From Chloroflexota bacterium (GTDB taxonomy: Bacteria > Chloroflexota > Anaerolineae > Aggregatilineales > Phototrophicaceae), in the NCBI GenBank assembly GCA_003242205.1, contig QGUR01000086.1:1-15639 (forward strand): a DNA stretch of 15,639 bases, given 5' to 3'. The position numbers and the translations under genes are program-made. The number at the start of each line of letters is the position of its first letter. Position 1 is the stretch's first letter. Positions 6,293 to 14,170 of this stretch are shown piece by piece. The notes under the pieces were generated by a model. It was not told the DNA's origin, made no database searches, and saw only the letters and a list, made by a program, of their open reading frames with translations.

Positions 6293-7576
6293 ATGATTGC
6301 CACGTTTTCAGAACGTTCCGGTCAGGACCAGGTTCAGCTAGCGGAAGACCTGCTGGCACGGCGCGACGTTAAGAAAGCGGAAGTCGCCATTGCCAGAGCG
6401 CTGCGCAATGCCGCAACGCCGGAGGAGCGCGCGAAAATCCTGACCCTCCGCGCCAGAGCAAGACTGCTTTCAGCGCGACCCGACGACGCGCTGGACGACC
6501 TCAACACCGTACAAACTCTGCGCCCGGAAGCTGCCGGGGCGCCCGATCATCTGGAACTGACCGCCGATTGCTATCTGGCTCGCTTCGAACTCGCGACCGT
6601 CGGCTTTGCCGACCGCAACGACACGGCACAGGCGCTGGCACTCTACCAGCGTATCGTCGAACAGTATCCTCAATACGAAAATCTGGGATGGGTGCGTTAC
6701 CAGATGGGCCGCGCCTATCTGACTGACAACCGCGTCACCGACGCCATCGAGGCGTTTCACGATGCGCTGTTTGCCCCAAGCCATGTGGCGGCGCTGACGG
6801 CTTATTGTTTCGAACGTCTCGCCTTCGTCCATTTCTACGAAACGCGCGATCTGTTCCGCGCGCTGGCGTTTATCAATAAGGCCGTTGACACATATCCGAT
6901 GCAGGAAGACCGCCGCTGGCTGGTTCAGGTGCATATCCTGCGAAGCCGTATTCTGCGCGACGCGGGCAGGCACGATCAGGGGTTGAAGGCAGCCGAAGAC
7001 GCATTGCTGGCGGCCTCGGCCAACGGCGGTGAGAACAAACTCAGTCTCGCCGAAGCCCACCTGACAACGGGTGAACTGCTGCATGAAATGGAAAACCGCG
7101 AGCGCGATGTCATCGCCCACTTGCAGCAGTTTCTGCAGCTTAGCCGCAAGCCGCTCGGCGTCGACGTTACGTGGTCGCGCGTGTACGAAATGCTGGGCGA
7201 CGCCTATTTCAAGACGGCGCAGTATTCGGCGGCCGCCAGCGCCTATCAGAACGCGCTGCAATTCAATCCTTATCACCCATGGGAATTGTCCCTGCTCTAT
7301 CGCATCGGTCGCTGTTACTATCAGAATGGCGACTATGAGCGCAGCATTCAGACGATCCGGCAAATGCTCGATGTCGCGGCCAGAGATGGGCAGCCAGTGA
7401 GCGATTATCGGGTCTATGAGATGCTCGGCAACGCTTACTACGCCCTAAGCCGCTACGACGAAGCAACCGAAGCATACGAAATCGCGCTGAGTCTGGCCCC
7501 CGCCAACGGGGCGAATCTGGAAAATTTGCAAACGTATTACAAGCTGGCACAGGAGTTGAGACGTAACGGTAATTAA
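6293..7576 (+). CDS. tetratricopeptide repeat protein
   Basis: A 427-residue soluble protein with no signal peptide or membrane helix, made almost entirely of TPR-type helix pairs. Recognisable repeats lie at about 16-49, 51-80, 95-126, 132-165, 172-203, 295-327, 332-365 and 372-405. The last three are the most canonical, for example GDAYFKTAQYSAAASAYQNAL and GNAYYALSRYDEATEAYEIAL patterns. TPR proteins bind partner proteins; the partner is not evident. ATG 6293 has AGGA 7 nt upstream and is the first start after the TATAAT box. It is the first gene of the probable operon, 109 bp before trmFO, with no terminator between. No catalytic domain is fused to it. Confidence 0.88.
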   Translation: MIATFSERSGQDQVQLAEDLLARRDVKKAEVAIARALRNAATPEERAKILTLRARARLLSARPDDALDDLNTVQTLRPEAAGAPDHLELTADCYLARFELATVGFADRNDTAQALALYQRIVEQYPQYENLGWVRYQMGRAYLTDNRVTDAIEAFHDALFAPSHVAALTAYCFERLAFVHFYETRDLFRALAFINKAVDTYPMQEDRRWLVQVHILRSRILRDAGRHDQGLKAAEDALLAASANGGENKLSLAEAHLTTGELLHEMENRERDVIAHLQQFLQLSRKPLGVDVTWSRVYEMLGDAYFKTAQYSAAASAYQNALQFNPYHPWELSLLYRIGRCYYQNGDYERSIQTIRQMLDVAARDGQPVSDYRVYEMLGNAYYALSRYDEATEAYEIALSLAPANGANLENLQTYYKLAQELRRNGN

Positions 7577-7685
7577 CCCGTCTCCGGCCCATGCCTGAGA
7601 CAGCGCAAAATGGAAATGCTGCTGTAGCCGCGCTGTTGCGGTGGAAAAGGCCGGCGACGGGGCAGATGGAGGTTGGTGTAACGTT

Positions 7686-9047
7686 ATGAAACAACGGGTC
7701 AAAGTCATCGGTGGCGGTCTCGCCGGATCGGAAGCCGCATGGCAGCTTGCCGAACGCGGGATTGCCGTCGATTTGTATGAAATGCGCCCGGTGCAGCAAA
7801 CCGGGGCGCACGTCAGCGATCGTCTGGCTGAACTGGTATGCAGCAACTCGCTCGGTTCGACGTTGGTTGACCGGGCATCCGGCCTGCTTAAGACCGAGGC
7901 TGAAATGCTGGGTTCGCTGCTGCTCCGGTGCGCCGAGCGTGCCGCCGTTCCTGCGGGGCGCGCGCTGGCAGTCGACCGCGAACTGTTTGCCGCTTCCGTA
8001 ACGGAGGCCATTGAAAACCACCCGAACATCCGCCTGATCCGCGAGGAAGTGCGGGCGATTCCCGATGGGCCGACCATCATCGCTACCGGGCCGCTGACAT
8101 CGCCCAGTCTGGCCGACGACATCGCCCGGATCAGCGGCGAGAAGCATCTCTACTTCTACGACGCCATCTCGCCGATTGTGACGGCCGACAGTATCAACAT
8201 GGACGTGGCGTTCCGCGCCAGCCGTTACGAGCAGGGCGAAGAGGTCGAGGGCGACTACATCAACTGCCCGATGACCAAAGAAGAATACGACCGCTTCGTG
8301 GACGCGCTGCTCAAGGCGGAAACCATCGAACTGCGTGACTTCGAGCGCGAAGACCCGAAGTTTTTCGAGGGCTGCATGCCGATTGAACAACTGGCAGCAC
8401 GAGGCCGCGATGCACTGGCTTTCGGGCCGATGCGCCCCGTAGGGCTGCGAGACCCGCGTACCGGAAAGCGGCCCTATGCGGTCGTCCAACTGCGCCAGGA
8501 TAACCTGATCGGCACGCTCTACAATATCGTTGGTTTCCAGACCAACATGCGCTGGGGCGTGCAGAAAGAAGTGCTGCGGCTGATACCGGGCCTTGAAAAC
8601 GCCGAGTTCGTCCGCATGGGCCAGCAGCACCGCAACACCTATATCAACGCCCCCGCCCTGCTGGAGCCAACCATGCAGATGCGCCGCCGCGCCGATCTCT
8701 TCTTCGCCGGGCAGATCACGGGCGTCGAAGGCTACATGGGCAATATCGCCACCGGGCTGCTCGCCGGCCTCAACATGGCGCGCTTTGTATCCGGCCTGCC
8801 GTTGTGGACGCCGCCACGAACGACGATGCTGGGCGCGCTCTGCTACTACGTGACTCACGCGGATGAAAAGGACTTTCAGCCGATGAAGGCGAACTTCGGC
8901 ATTCTGCCGGAGCTGGTCCCCCCGGTGAAGGACAAGCGCGCGCGTCATGCGGCCTACGCCGAGCGTGCGCTGGCGGCGCTGCGTGACGAAATCCGGCGGC
9001 TCGATGATCCTTATCTTCACAAAGTACAGGAGGCGATAGAATCTTGA
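7686..9047 (+). CDS. trmFO: FADH2/folate-dependent tRNA (uracil-54-C5)-methyltransferase TrmFO
   Basis: TrmFO methylates U54 in the T loop of tRNAs using 5,10-methylene-THF and FAD. The 453-residue protein starts with the FAD-binding motif VIGGGLAGSEAAWQLAERG. It has the diagnostic LVCSNSLGS with Cys52 and FFEGCMPIE with Cys230; I take these as the two functional cysteines described for TrmFO. The C-terminal FAGQITGVEGYMGNIATGLLAG is the second FAD/NADH-fold signature. ATG 7686 has GGAGG 13 nt upstream, a long spacing also seen elsewhere in the window. A GTG at 7641 would add 15 unsupported residues. Its stop overlaps the next gene by 4 bp. The related GidA/MnmG family is longer and lacks these motifs, so confusion is unlikely. 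Confidence 0.97.
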   Translation: MKQRVKVIGGGLAGSEAAWQLAERGIAVDLYEMRPVQQTGAHVSDRLAELVCSNSLGSTLVDRASGLLKTEAEMLGSLLLRCAERAAVPAGRALAVDRELFAASVTEAIENHPNIRLIREEVRAIPDGPTIIATGPLTSPSLADDIARISGEKHLYFYDAISPIVTADSINMDVAFRASRYEQGEEVEGDYINCPMTKEEYDRFVDALLKAETIELRDFEREDPKFFEGCMPIEQLAARGRDALAFGPMRPVGLRDPRTGKRPYAVVQLRQDNLIGTLYNIVGFQTNMRWGVQKEVLRLIPGLENAEFVRMGQQHRNTYINAPALLEPTMQMRRRADLFFAGQITGVEGYMGNIATGLLAGLNMARFVSGLPLWTPPRTTMLGALCYYVTHADEKDFQPMKANFGILPELVPPVKDKRARHAAYAERALAALRDEIRRLDDPYLHKVQEAIES

Positions 9048-10126
9048 AACGGCGTGTTGCATCGTTGCTGCTGGCCCTGCTACTGAGCGCCAGCGTTATC
9101 CAGGCGCAGGACACCGGGCAGGCCGGCCATGAACTGTTCAGCGGCGAGCGCGCGCTGGAACATGTCGCCCATCACGTCGCCGGCGGCCCGATACCAACAG
9201 CGTCGGAGAACAATCTGCGCGCGGGGGATCGTATCCTGAACTATCTATCCGACCTTGGCTGGGATACCTATGAGGACTGGCATCTGCTCGACTTCGGCCC
9301 CGAAGCTGAATTGAGCGCCGCTGCCCGCCAGACGCTGGAAGACTGGGCGCCCATCGACGTCGGGCCGGCCATTAACGAGCGCCTGTCCGCGCTGGACAGC
9401 GCGCGCGTCAACTTTGACTCGGTCGTGGTTCCGGTACGCAATCTGGTTGCAACGACCGGCGAAGGGCCAACGATCATCATCGGCGCGCACTACGACTCGC
9501 GCCTCTATGCCGATAACGACCCTGATCCGGCCAACCACAGGCAGCCCGTGCCGGGCGCAAACGACGGCGGCAGCGGCGTCGGCGTCCTGCTGGAACTCGC
9601 CCGCGTCATTTCGGAGGCGTATACCCCCAACGTCGAGCTGCGTTTCGTGTTCTTCGACGCCGAAGACAACGGCCGCATCGAGCCGTTTACGCAGTTATTC
9701 GGCGGTTATGCCGGCGGCTATCTAATCGGCTCCTACCTGTACGCGACCAACCTCGACCTGCGAAATGAGAACATCCAGTACATGCTGCTGGTTGATCTCG
9801 TAGGCGACCACGACCAGCGTTTCCCGATTGAAGGTTACTCAAACCAGTTCGCGCCGGAACTGGTGCGCGATATCTGGCAGGTCGCTGCCGATCTTGGGTA
9901 TGAGACTTACTTCCCGAACGAAGTCCGGGGCGCAATCACCGACGACCACGTGCCTTTCCTGCAGCGTGGCATTCCGGCGGTCGACATTATCGATCTGAAT
10001 TATGACTACTGGCACACCACCAGCGACACGATCGAACAGGTCAGCGCAGACAGTCTTGAGCGTGTTGGGCGCGTGCTGGTAGCTTATCTTGAGCGGAGCG
10101 GCGCGATTACGCCGGTCAACGACTAA
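9044..10126 (+). CDS. secreted M28-family zinc peptidase / glutaminyl-cyclase-like protein
   Basis: The 360-residue precursor starts at TTG 9044 inside the trmFO stop (TTGA overlap), with AGGAGG 10 nt upstream in trmFO. Residues 1-21 are a signal peptide (MKRR, hydrophobic core, cleavage after IQA), so the enzyme acts outside the membrane. The M28 fold shows HYDS (His149), GANDGGSG (Asp174), FDAEDNG (Glu207 as likely general base, Asp208 as likely metal ligand), DDHVPF (300-305) and WHTTSD (His324). It should bind one or two zinc ions and cleave N-terminal residues or act on small peptides. The DDHVPFLQRGIPAVDII stretch recalls glutaminyl-peptide cyclotransferases, which share this fold, so cyclase activity is an open alternative. 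Why it is coupled to trmFO is unknown. Confidence 0.88.
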   Translation: MKRRVASLLLALLLSASVIQAQDTGQAGHELFSGERALEHVAHHVAGGPIPTASENNLRAGDRILNYLSDLGWDTYEDWHLLDFGPEAELSAAARQTLEDWAPIDVGPAINERLSALDSARVNFDSVVVPVRNLVATTGEGPTIIIGAHYDSRLYADNDPDPANHRQPVPGANDGGSGVGVLLELARVISEAYTPNVELRFVFFDAEDNGRIEPFTQLFGGYAGGYLIGSYLYATNLDLRNENIQYMLLVDLVGDHDQRFPIEGYSNQFAPELVRDIWQVAADLGYETYFPNEVRGAITDDHVPFLQRGIPAVDIIDLNYDYWHTTSDTIEQVSADSLERVGRVLVAYLERSGAITPVND

Positions 10127-10151
10127 CCATTCCGCGAGACGAACCGACCTC

Positions 10152-11369
10152 ATGACCGACCTGGCAACGTGGATAGAACAACATGCGAACGCCCTGATCA
10201 TCGCGGCCAGTGAAACGTTGTCCGGGAACGAACTGCTGCAGGCGCACGCGGTTCAGGCGGTCGAGGCGTTTTACGACGCGCTCCTGCGCTCGGCACGCAC
10301 CTTCGATCCAACGCCGCTCTATACCATGCTGTTCGATTGGGTCGACGCGCGCAGTTCGCCGATGGACGAAGACACGGCCAGCCTGATGCCGGTGCTGGCG
10401 CAGTTGAAAGCCGTGACCGGCGAGCAAATCTACCGGCTGGCGCGGCCCGAAGAGGCGGCTGCCCTCTACTATGCAGCGGATACGATTTTCACCGATGCGC
10501 TCGTTTTTCTGGCGGCCATCGAAGCGGAAGACCTGCTCATCACAGCGCGCGACCAACTGAAACGCGCCGCCCGCCAGATCGAACGCCTCAATCAGGCTAA
10601 GGCCGACTTCATCGCCATCGCCGCGCACGAACTGAAAACGCCGCTCACGGTGATCGAAGGGTATACCGGAATGCTGCGCTCGGCAGGAGAAGCGCAGCAC
10701 GATGAAACGCTCCTGCTGGTGGCCAACGGCATTGACACCGGCGCGCGACGCCTGCGCGAAATCGTGGAAGACCTGATCGACGTGTCGATGATCGACCTGA
10801 AAATGCTGGAACTGAATTTTCAGCCGGTCTTCCTGCACCAGATTATCGACGCGGCCGAACGCAGCGTGCAGGCGTTTGTGGCGCAGCGCCGCCAGCGGCT
10901 CGTGATCGAACGCGAGACGATTCCCACCGAACCCATCGTGGCCGACCCGGAACGCCTGCTTCAGGCCATCAATAAACTGCTGGTGAACGCGATCAAATAC
11001 ACGCCCGATGAAGGCCAGATCGTGCTCACCGCGCGCTTGCTGCCCGGCTTTATCGACCTGATGGTGGCCGATTCAGGGGTTGGCATTGACCCGCGCCGCC
11101 TGCCGCACATTTTCGATGCGTTCTCGGCGTCGGCGGATGTCAGCCGGCATTCCAGCGGCAAGGTCAAATTTCAGGGCAGCGGGCCGGGGTTGGGCCTGCC
11201 AATCGCCAAAGGCATCATCGAAGCTCATGGCGGTTCGATTTGGGCGGAAAGTCCCGGTTATAATGAGCACACCTGCCCCGGCGCGACATTTCACATCATG
11301 CTACCGCTGCGCGACGAAGCGCCCCAGCAGGCCGAAACAGTACCCTTGCCTAAGGACGAGAGAGCTTGA
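10152..11369 (+). CDS. cytoplasmic sensor histidine kinase, orphan
   Basis: The 405-residue kinase has no membrane helix. Residues 1-135 are an all-helical input domain that faintly resembles the N-terminal domains of RsbR-type stress sensors; this is a guess. A short coiled coil leads to HisKA with the phosphoacceptor in AAHELKTPL (His159). HATPase_c follows with an N box (Asn279), G1 DSGVGI (Asp307) and G2 GPGLGL (344-349). ATG 10152 was chosen because the kinase's predicted folded region begins there; upstream in-frame sequence to 10089 lies inside the peptidase gene. No clear ribosome site is visible. It lies 25 bp after the peptidase and overlaps the aminotransferase by 4 bp. No response regulator is nearby. 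Confidence 0.92.
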   Translation: MTDLATWIEQHANALIIAASETLSGNELLQAHAVQAVEAFYDALLRSARTFDPTPLYTMLFDWVDARSSPMDEDTASLMPVLAQLKAVTGEQIYRLARPEEAAALYYAADTIFTDALVFLAAIEAEDLLITARDQLKRAARQIERLNQAKADFIAIAAHELKTPLTVIEGYTGMLRSAGEAQHDETLLLVANGIDTGARRLREIVEDLIDVSMIDLKMLELNFQPVFLHQIIDAAERSVQAFVAQRRQRLVIERETIPTEPIVADPERLLQAINKLLVNAIKYTPDEGQIVLTARLLPGFIDLMVADSGVGIDPRRLPHIFDAFSASADVSRHSSGKVKFQGSGPGLGLPIAKGIIEAHGGSIWAESPGYNEHTCPGATFHIMLPLRDEAPQQAETVPLPKDERA

Positions 11370-12538
11370 CTCCACCAGCAGCAGAGAGAATACGCACGCT
11401 TCCACCTTACCCGTTCGCGGTGCTGAACCAGCGCGTGCGCGCGCTCCAGCAGGCAGGTAAGGACATCATTCGGCTCGACATCGGCAGCCCCGATATGCCG
11501 CCACCTGAGGCCGTGACCGAAACGCTGTACGCGTCGGCGCAACGCCCGGACCGGCATGGATACGCGGGCTATAAAGGCACCGCCGGTTTCCGGGAAGCCA
11601 TCGCCGCATATTATCAACGTCGTTTCGGCGTAACGCTTGATCCGGAAACCGAAGTGCTGCCTCTGCTTGGAAGCAAGGAAGGCATCGTCAATCTGGCACT
11701 GGCGTACATCAGTCCGGGAGACGTGGTACTGACGCCAGCCATAAGCTATCCGGCCTACGCTGCCGGCGCGCATCTGGCAGGTGGCGAGGCCATTTTCCTG
11801 CCCGTTTCCGAAAAGGACGGCTATCTACCGGATTTCACGGCCATTCGCCCGGCAGACGCGGCGCGGGCCAAACTGCTGTGGGTGAACTACCCCAACAATC
11901 CCACGGGCAGTGTCGCCGATCTGGACTTTTACACGCAGGCGGTCGAATTCTGTCGCCGAAACAACCTCATTCTGGCGTCGGACAATCCGTATGTCGATGT
12001 CACCTTCGACGGCTATGTCGCGCCAAGCGCTCTCCAGGCCGATGGCGCTAAAGACTGCGCCGTCGAATTCATGTCGTTCTCCAAAACGTATAATATGGCT
12101 GGCTGGCGGCTGGGCGCGGCCGTTGGCAACGCCGAAGCCATTCGCAACCTGCTGGTTGTCAAAAGCAACGTCGATAGCGGCCATTTCCACGCCGTTTACG
12201 ATGCAGGCATCGTCGCCTTGCAAACGCCACAAGCGTGGATTGACGAGCGCAATGGCATCTACCAGCGGCGGCGCGACCGTATTCTCGCCGTGCTACCGGA
12301 AATTGGCCTGAAGGCATACAAACCGGCCGGATCGCTGTACGTCTGGGCCCGTGTCGAAGACGGCGATGGCGGCGCTTATGCCGAAGCAGCGCTGGAAGCG
12401 GCCTCTGTCGTCATCGCTCCGGGCCTGATCTACGGCGAAGCCGGCAGACAATATCTGCGTTTCAGCGTCGGCGTGCCGGATGACCATCTGGACGAAGCGC
12501 TGGAACGGCTGAAACGATGGTTCGCTTCGAGAGCATAA
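11366..12538 (+). CDS. class I/II PLP aminotransferase, LL-diaminopimelate aminotransferase-like
   Basis: The 390-residue protein is a fold-type I PLP enzyme. It has the GSPDMPPP N-terminal motif, YAGYKGTAGFREAIA, NYPNNPTG (Asn178), Asp206 in SDNPYVD for the PLP pyridine nitrogen, the Schiff-base lysine in SFSKTYNMAGWRLG (Lys240), and Arg365 for the substrate carboxylate. Its overall pattern (SKEGI, SFSKTYNMAGWR) is close to DapL, which makes LL-diaminopimelate for lysine and peptidoglycan in one step, but similar proteins act on other amino acids. The start is TTG 11366 within the kinase stop (TTGA), with AAGGA 9 nt upstream. No other lysine genes are near, so the dapL name is not given firmly. 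Confidence 0.9.
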   Translation: MTPPAAERIRTLPPYPFAVLNQRVRALQQAGKDIIRLDIGSPDMPPPEAVTETLYASAQRPDRHGYAGYKGTAGFREAIAAYYQRRFGVTLDPETEVLPLLGSKEGIVNLALAYISPGDVVLTPAISYPAYAAGAHLAGGEAIFLPVSEKDGYLPDFTAIRPADAARAKLLWVNYPNNPTGSVADLDFYTQAVEFCRRNNLILASDNPYVDVTFDGYVAPSALQADGAKDCAVEFMSFSKTYNMAGWRLGAAVGNAEAIRNLLVVKSNVDSGHFHAVYDAGIVALQTPQAWIDERNGIYQRRRDRILAVLPEIGLKAYKPAGSLYVWARVEDGDGGAYAEAALEAASVVIAPGLIYGEAGRQYLRFSVGVPDDHLDEALERLKRWFASRA

Positions 12539-12583
12539 CCTGCCGCATCATGCGGCGATTAAATTGAACTGAATGAAGAAGGC

Positions 12584-13903
12584 ATGCCCGAATATTTGAT
12601 TTCTGACCCCGGCCCGGAACGCGCCTTTCTGGTGGGCGCGCAGGAACGTTCGAGCCGCCCGTTGTTAAGTCTGGAAGACTCGCTTGATGAACTGGCGCTG
12701 CTGGCGGAAACCGCCGGCATGGAGGTTGTCGGGCGGGCTACCCAGATTCTGTCGTCGATTGACCCGGCGACCTATATCGGTTCGGGCAAAGTCGAGGAAA
12801 TTCGGGAAGCGCTGATCGCCACCGGCGCGCAGGTGGTTATTTTCGACGACGAGCTTTCACCGCGCCACCAGCGCGAACTCGAAAAACGCTTCGGCGAGGA
12901 CATCAAACTGCTCGACCGTTCAGCGCTGATTCTCGACATCTTCGCCCAGCACGCGAGAACGCGCGAGGGCGCATTGCAGGTCGAACTGGCACAGTATGAG
13001 TATCGCCTGCCCCGGCTGACGCGACAGTGGACGCATCTGGCGCGACAAGCGGGCGGCGCGGCTGGCCGCGGCGGAACCGGCGGCGTCGGTCTACGCGGCC
13101 CCGGCGAAACGCAGCTTGAAGTCGACCGCCGCGATATCCGGCGGCGCATCAGCAGGTTACGCAAGGAACTGGAGCACGTGCGCGAACACCGCGCCCGCCA
13201 CCGGGCGCAGCGCGAGCGCTCTGGCGTGCCGCTGGTGGCGCTGGTCGGCTATACCAACGCGGGCAAGTCGACGCTGCTGCGCGCATTAACGGACACCGAT
13301 GTCTATATTGCCGACCAGCTTTTCGCAACGCTTGACCCGACCACGCGCCGGATCGAGCTTCCCGGTGGGCGCAACGTCCTGCTGACGGATACGGTCGGTT
13401 TCATTCAAAAGCTACCGACGACGCTGATCGCCGCATTCCGCGCGACGCTCGAGGAAATCACCGAAGCTGATCTGCTGCTGCACGTGGTCGATATCACGCA
13501 TCCGAACGTCCTACAGCACATCGAAACGGTTGAGGACACGCTGGCCGAAATCGAAATGCCGGCGACGCCCCGGATTCTGGCACTAAACAAGATCGACCTG
13601 CTGCCGGACGACGCCGAACTGCCGCAGATCGAACTTGGCCCGCACTACGTCGCGCAGGTGCGCATCAGCGCCGAGCAAGGCACTGGTCTGGAAACGCTCG
13701 GCGAAACGATCGACCGCGCGCTGGCGGCCAGTCTCTACCGGGTGAAGCTGCTTCTGCCCTACGAGCGCGGCGATCTCCTTTCCTATCTGTACGAAAATGC
13801 CTCGGTCGAAGACTCGACGTCGACCGACGAGGGTGTACTCCTGAAGGTTCAATTGCCCGCGGCGCTATATGAGCGCTTTAAAGACTACCGCGTGGCGAGG
13901 TAA
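12584..13903 (+). CDS. hflX: ribosome-associated GTPase HflX
   Basis: HflX binds the large ribosomal subunit and splits stalled or idle ribosomes in stress. The 439-residue protein has the HflX N-terminal domain with YIGSGKVEEI, and a Gly-rich linker followed by GPGETQLEVDRR. A long coiled coil (about 180-210) comes next, then the G domain with G1 GYTNAGKS (222-229), G3 DTVGF (from Asp269) and G4 NKID (from Asn335). The C-terminal region looks complete. ATG 12584 gives the typical family N-terminus, but only a weak AAGG lies next to it. A small GC-rich hairpin (12542-12556) sits in the 45-bp gap before it. It is followed after 2 bp by a small membrane gene, which suggests tight co-expression. 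Confidence 0.97.
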   Translation: MPEYLISDPGPERAFLVGAQERSSRPLLSLEDSLDELALLAETAGMEVVGRATQILSSIDPATYIGSGKVEEIREALIATGAQVVIFDDELSPRHQRELEKRFGEDIKLLDRSALILDIFAQHARTREGALQVELAQYEYRLPRLTRQWTHLARQAGGAAGRGGTGGVGLRGPGETQLEVDRRDIRRRISRLRKELEHVREHRARHRAQRERSGVPLVALVGYTNAGKSTLLRALTDTDVYIADQLFATLDPTTRRIELPGGRNVLLTDTVGFIQKLPTTLIAAFRATLEEITEADLLLHVVDITHPNVLQHIETVEDTLAEIEMPATPRILALNKIDLLPDDAELPQIELGPHYVAQVRISAEQGTGLETLGETIDRALAASLYRVKLLLPYERGDLLSYLYENASVEDSTSTDEGVLLKVQLPAALYERFKDYRVAR

Positions 13904-13905
13904 TC

Positions 13906-14154
13906 ATGTTTCGACGCATCGACCGTTCGCAAATGCTGGCGCGGTTCATCGAACGGCTTTCAGCGACCATGGCCCGGCAGCGCGGGTTGCCGGTGGTGGT
14001 CGGCGTGCTGCTGGTCATCATCAGTTTTGTCATCTCGCTGGTTAATCTGGCAGCCAATTCGCCAGCGCTGGACCTGCTATGGTCGATCACACATCACACC
14101 GGCATTATCCTTGCACTCGTCGGCTTTCTGCTGGTAGAACCACTGGGACGCTAA
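13906..14154 (+). CDS. small two-helix membrane protein, function unknown
   Basis: An 82-residue protein that I do not recognise. The first 27 residues are basic (many Arg) and could bind RNA or the membrane surface. Two hydrophobic helices follow at about 28-50 and 57-78, joined by a short polar loop with NSPALD and HH in the second helix. The positive-inside rule puts the N-terminus in the cytoplasm, and both ends probably lie inside. GAGG, 5 nt before the ATG and within the last codons of hflX, supports translation, and the 2-bp gap to hflX suggests coupling. It could be a membrane partner of a neighbouring protein, but there is no direct evidence. Confidence 0.8.
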   Translation: MFRRIDRSQMLARFIERLSATMARQRGLPVVVGVLLVIISFVISLVNLAANSPALDLLWSITHHTGIILALVGFLLVEPLGR

Positions 14155-14170
14155 CACTAACCGCTGCACC

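Noticed and set aside
6470..7363. A 297-codon minus-strand frame within the TPR gene
   Set aside because: It is a shadow of the TPR gene: no domain, no ribosome site, and the plus-strand frame has clear repeats.
7577..7685. Attenuator or riboswitch in the trmFO leader
   Set aside because: Only short imperfect stems (4-5 bp) are seen, with no T-run and no recognisable conserved core.
7263..9062. A 599-codon open frame on the minus strand across trmFO
   Set aside because: It lies opposite a gene with full TrmFO motifs, its translation is rich in His, Arg and Gln with no recognisable domain, and long antisense frames are common in GC-biased genes.
12542..12556. GCCGC/GCGGC hairpin between the aminotransferase and hflX as a terminator
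   Set aside because: The stem is only 5 bp and no T-run follows; the genes look co-transcribed.
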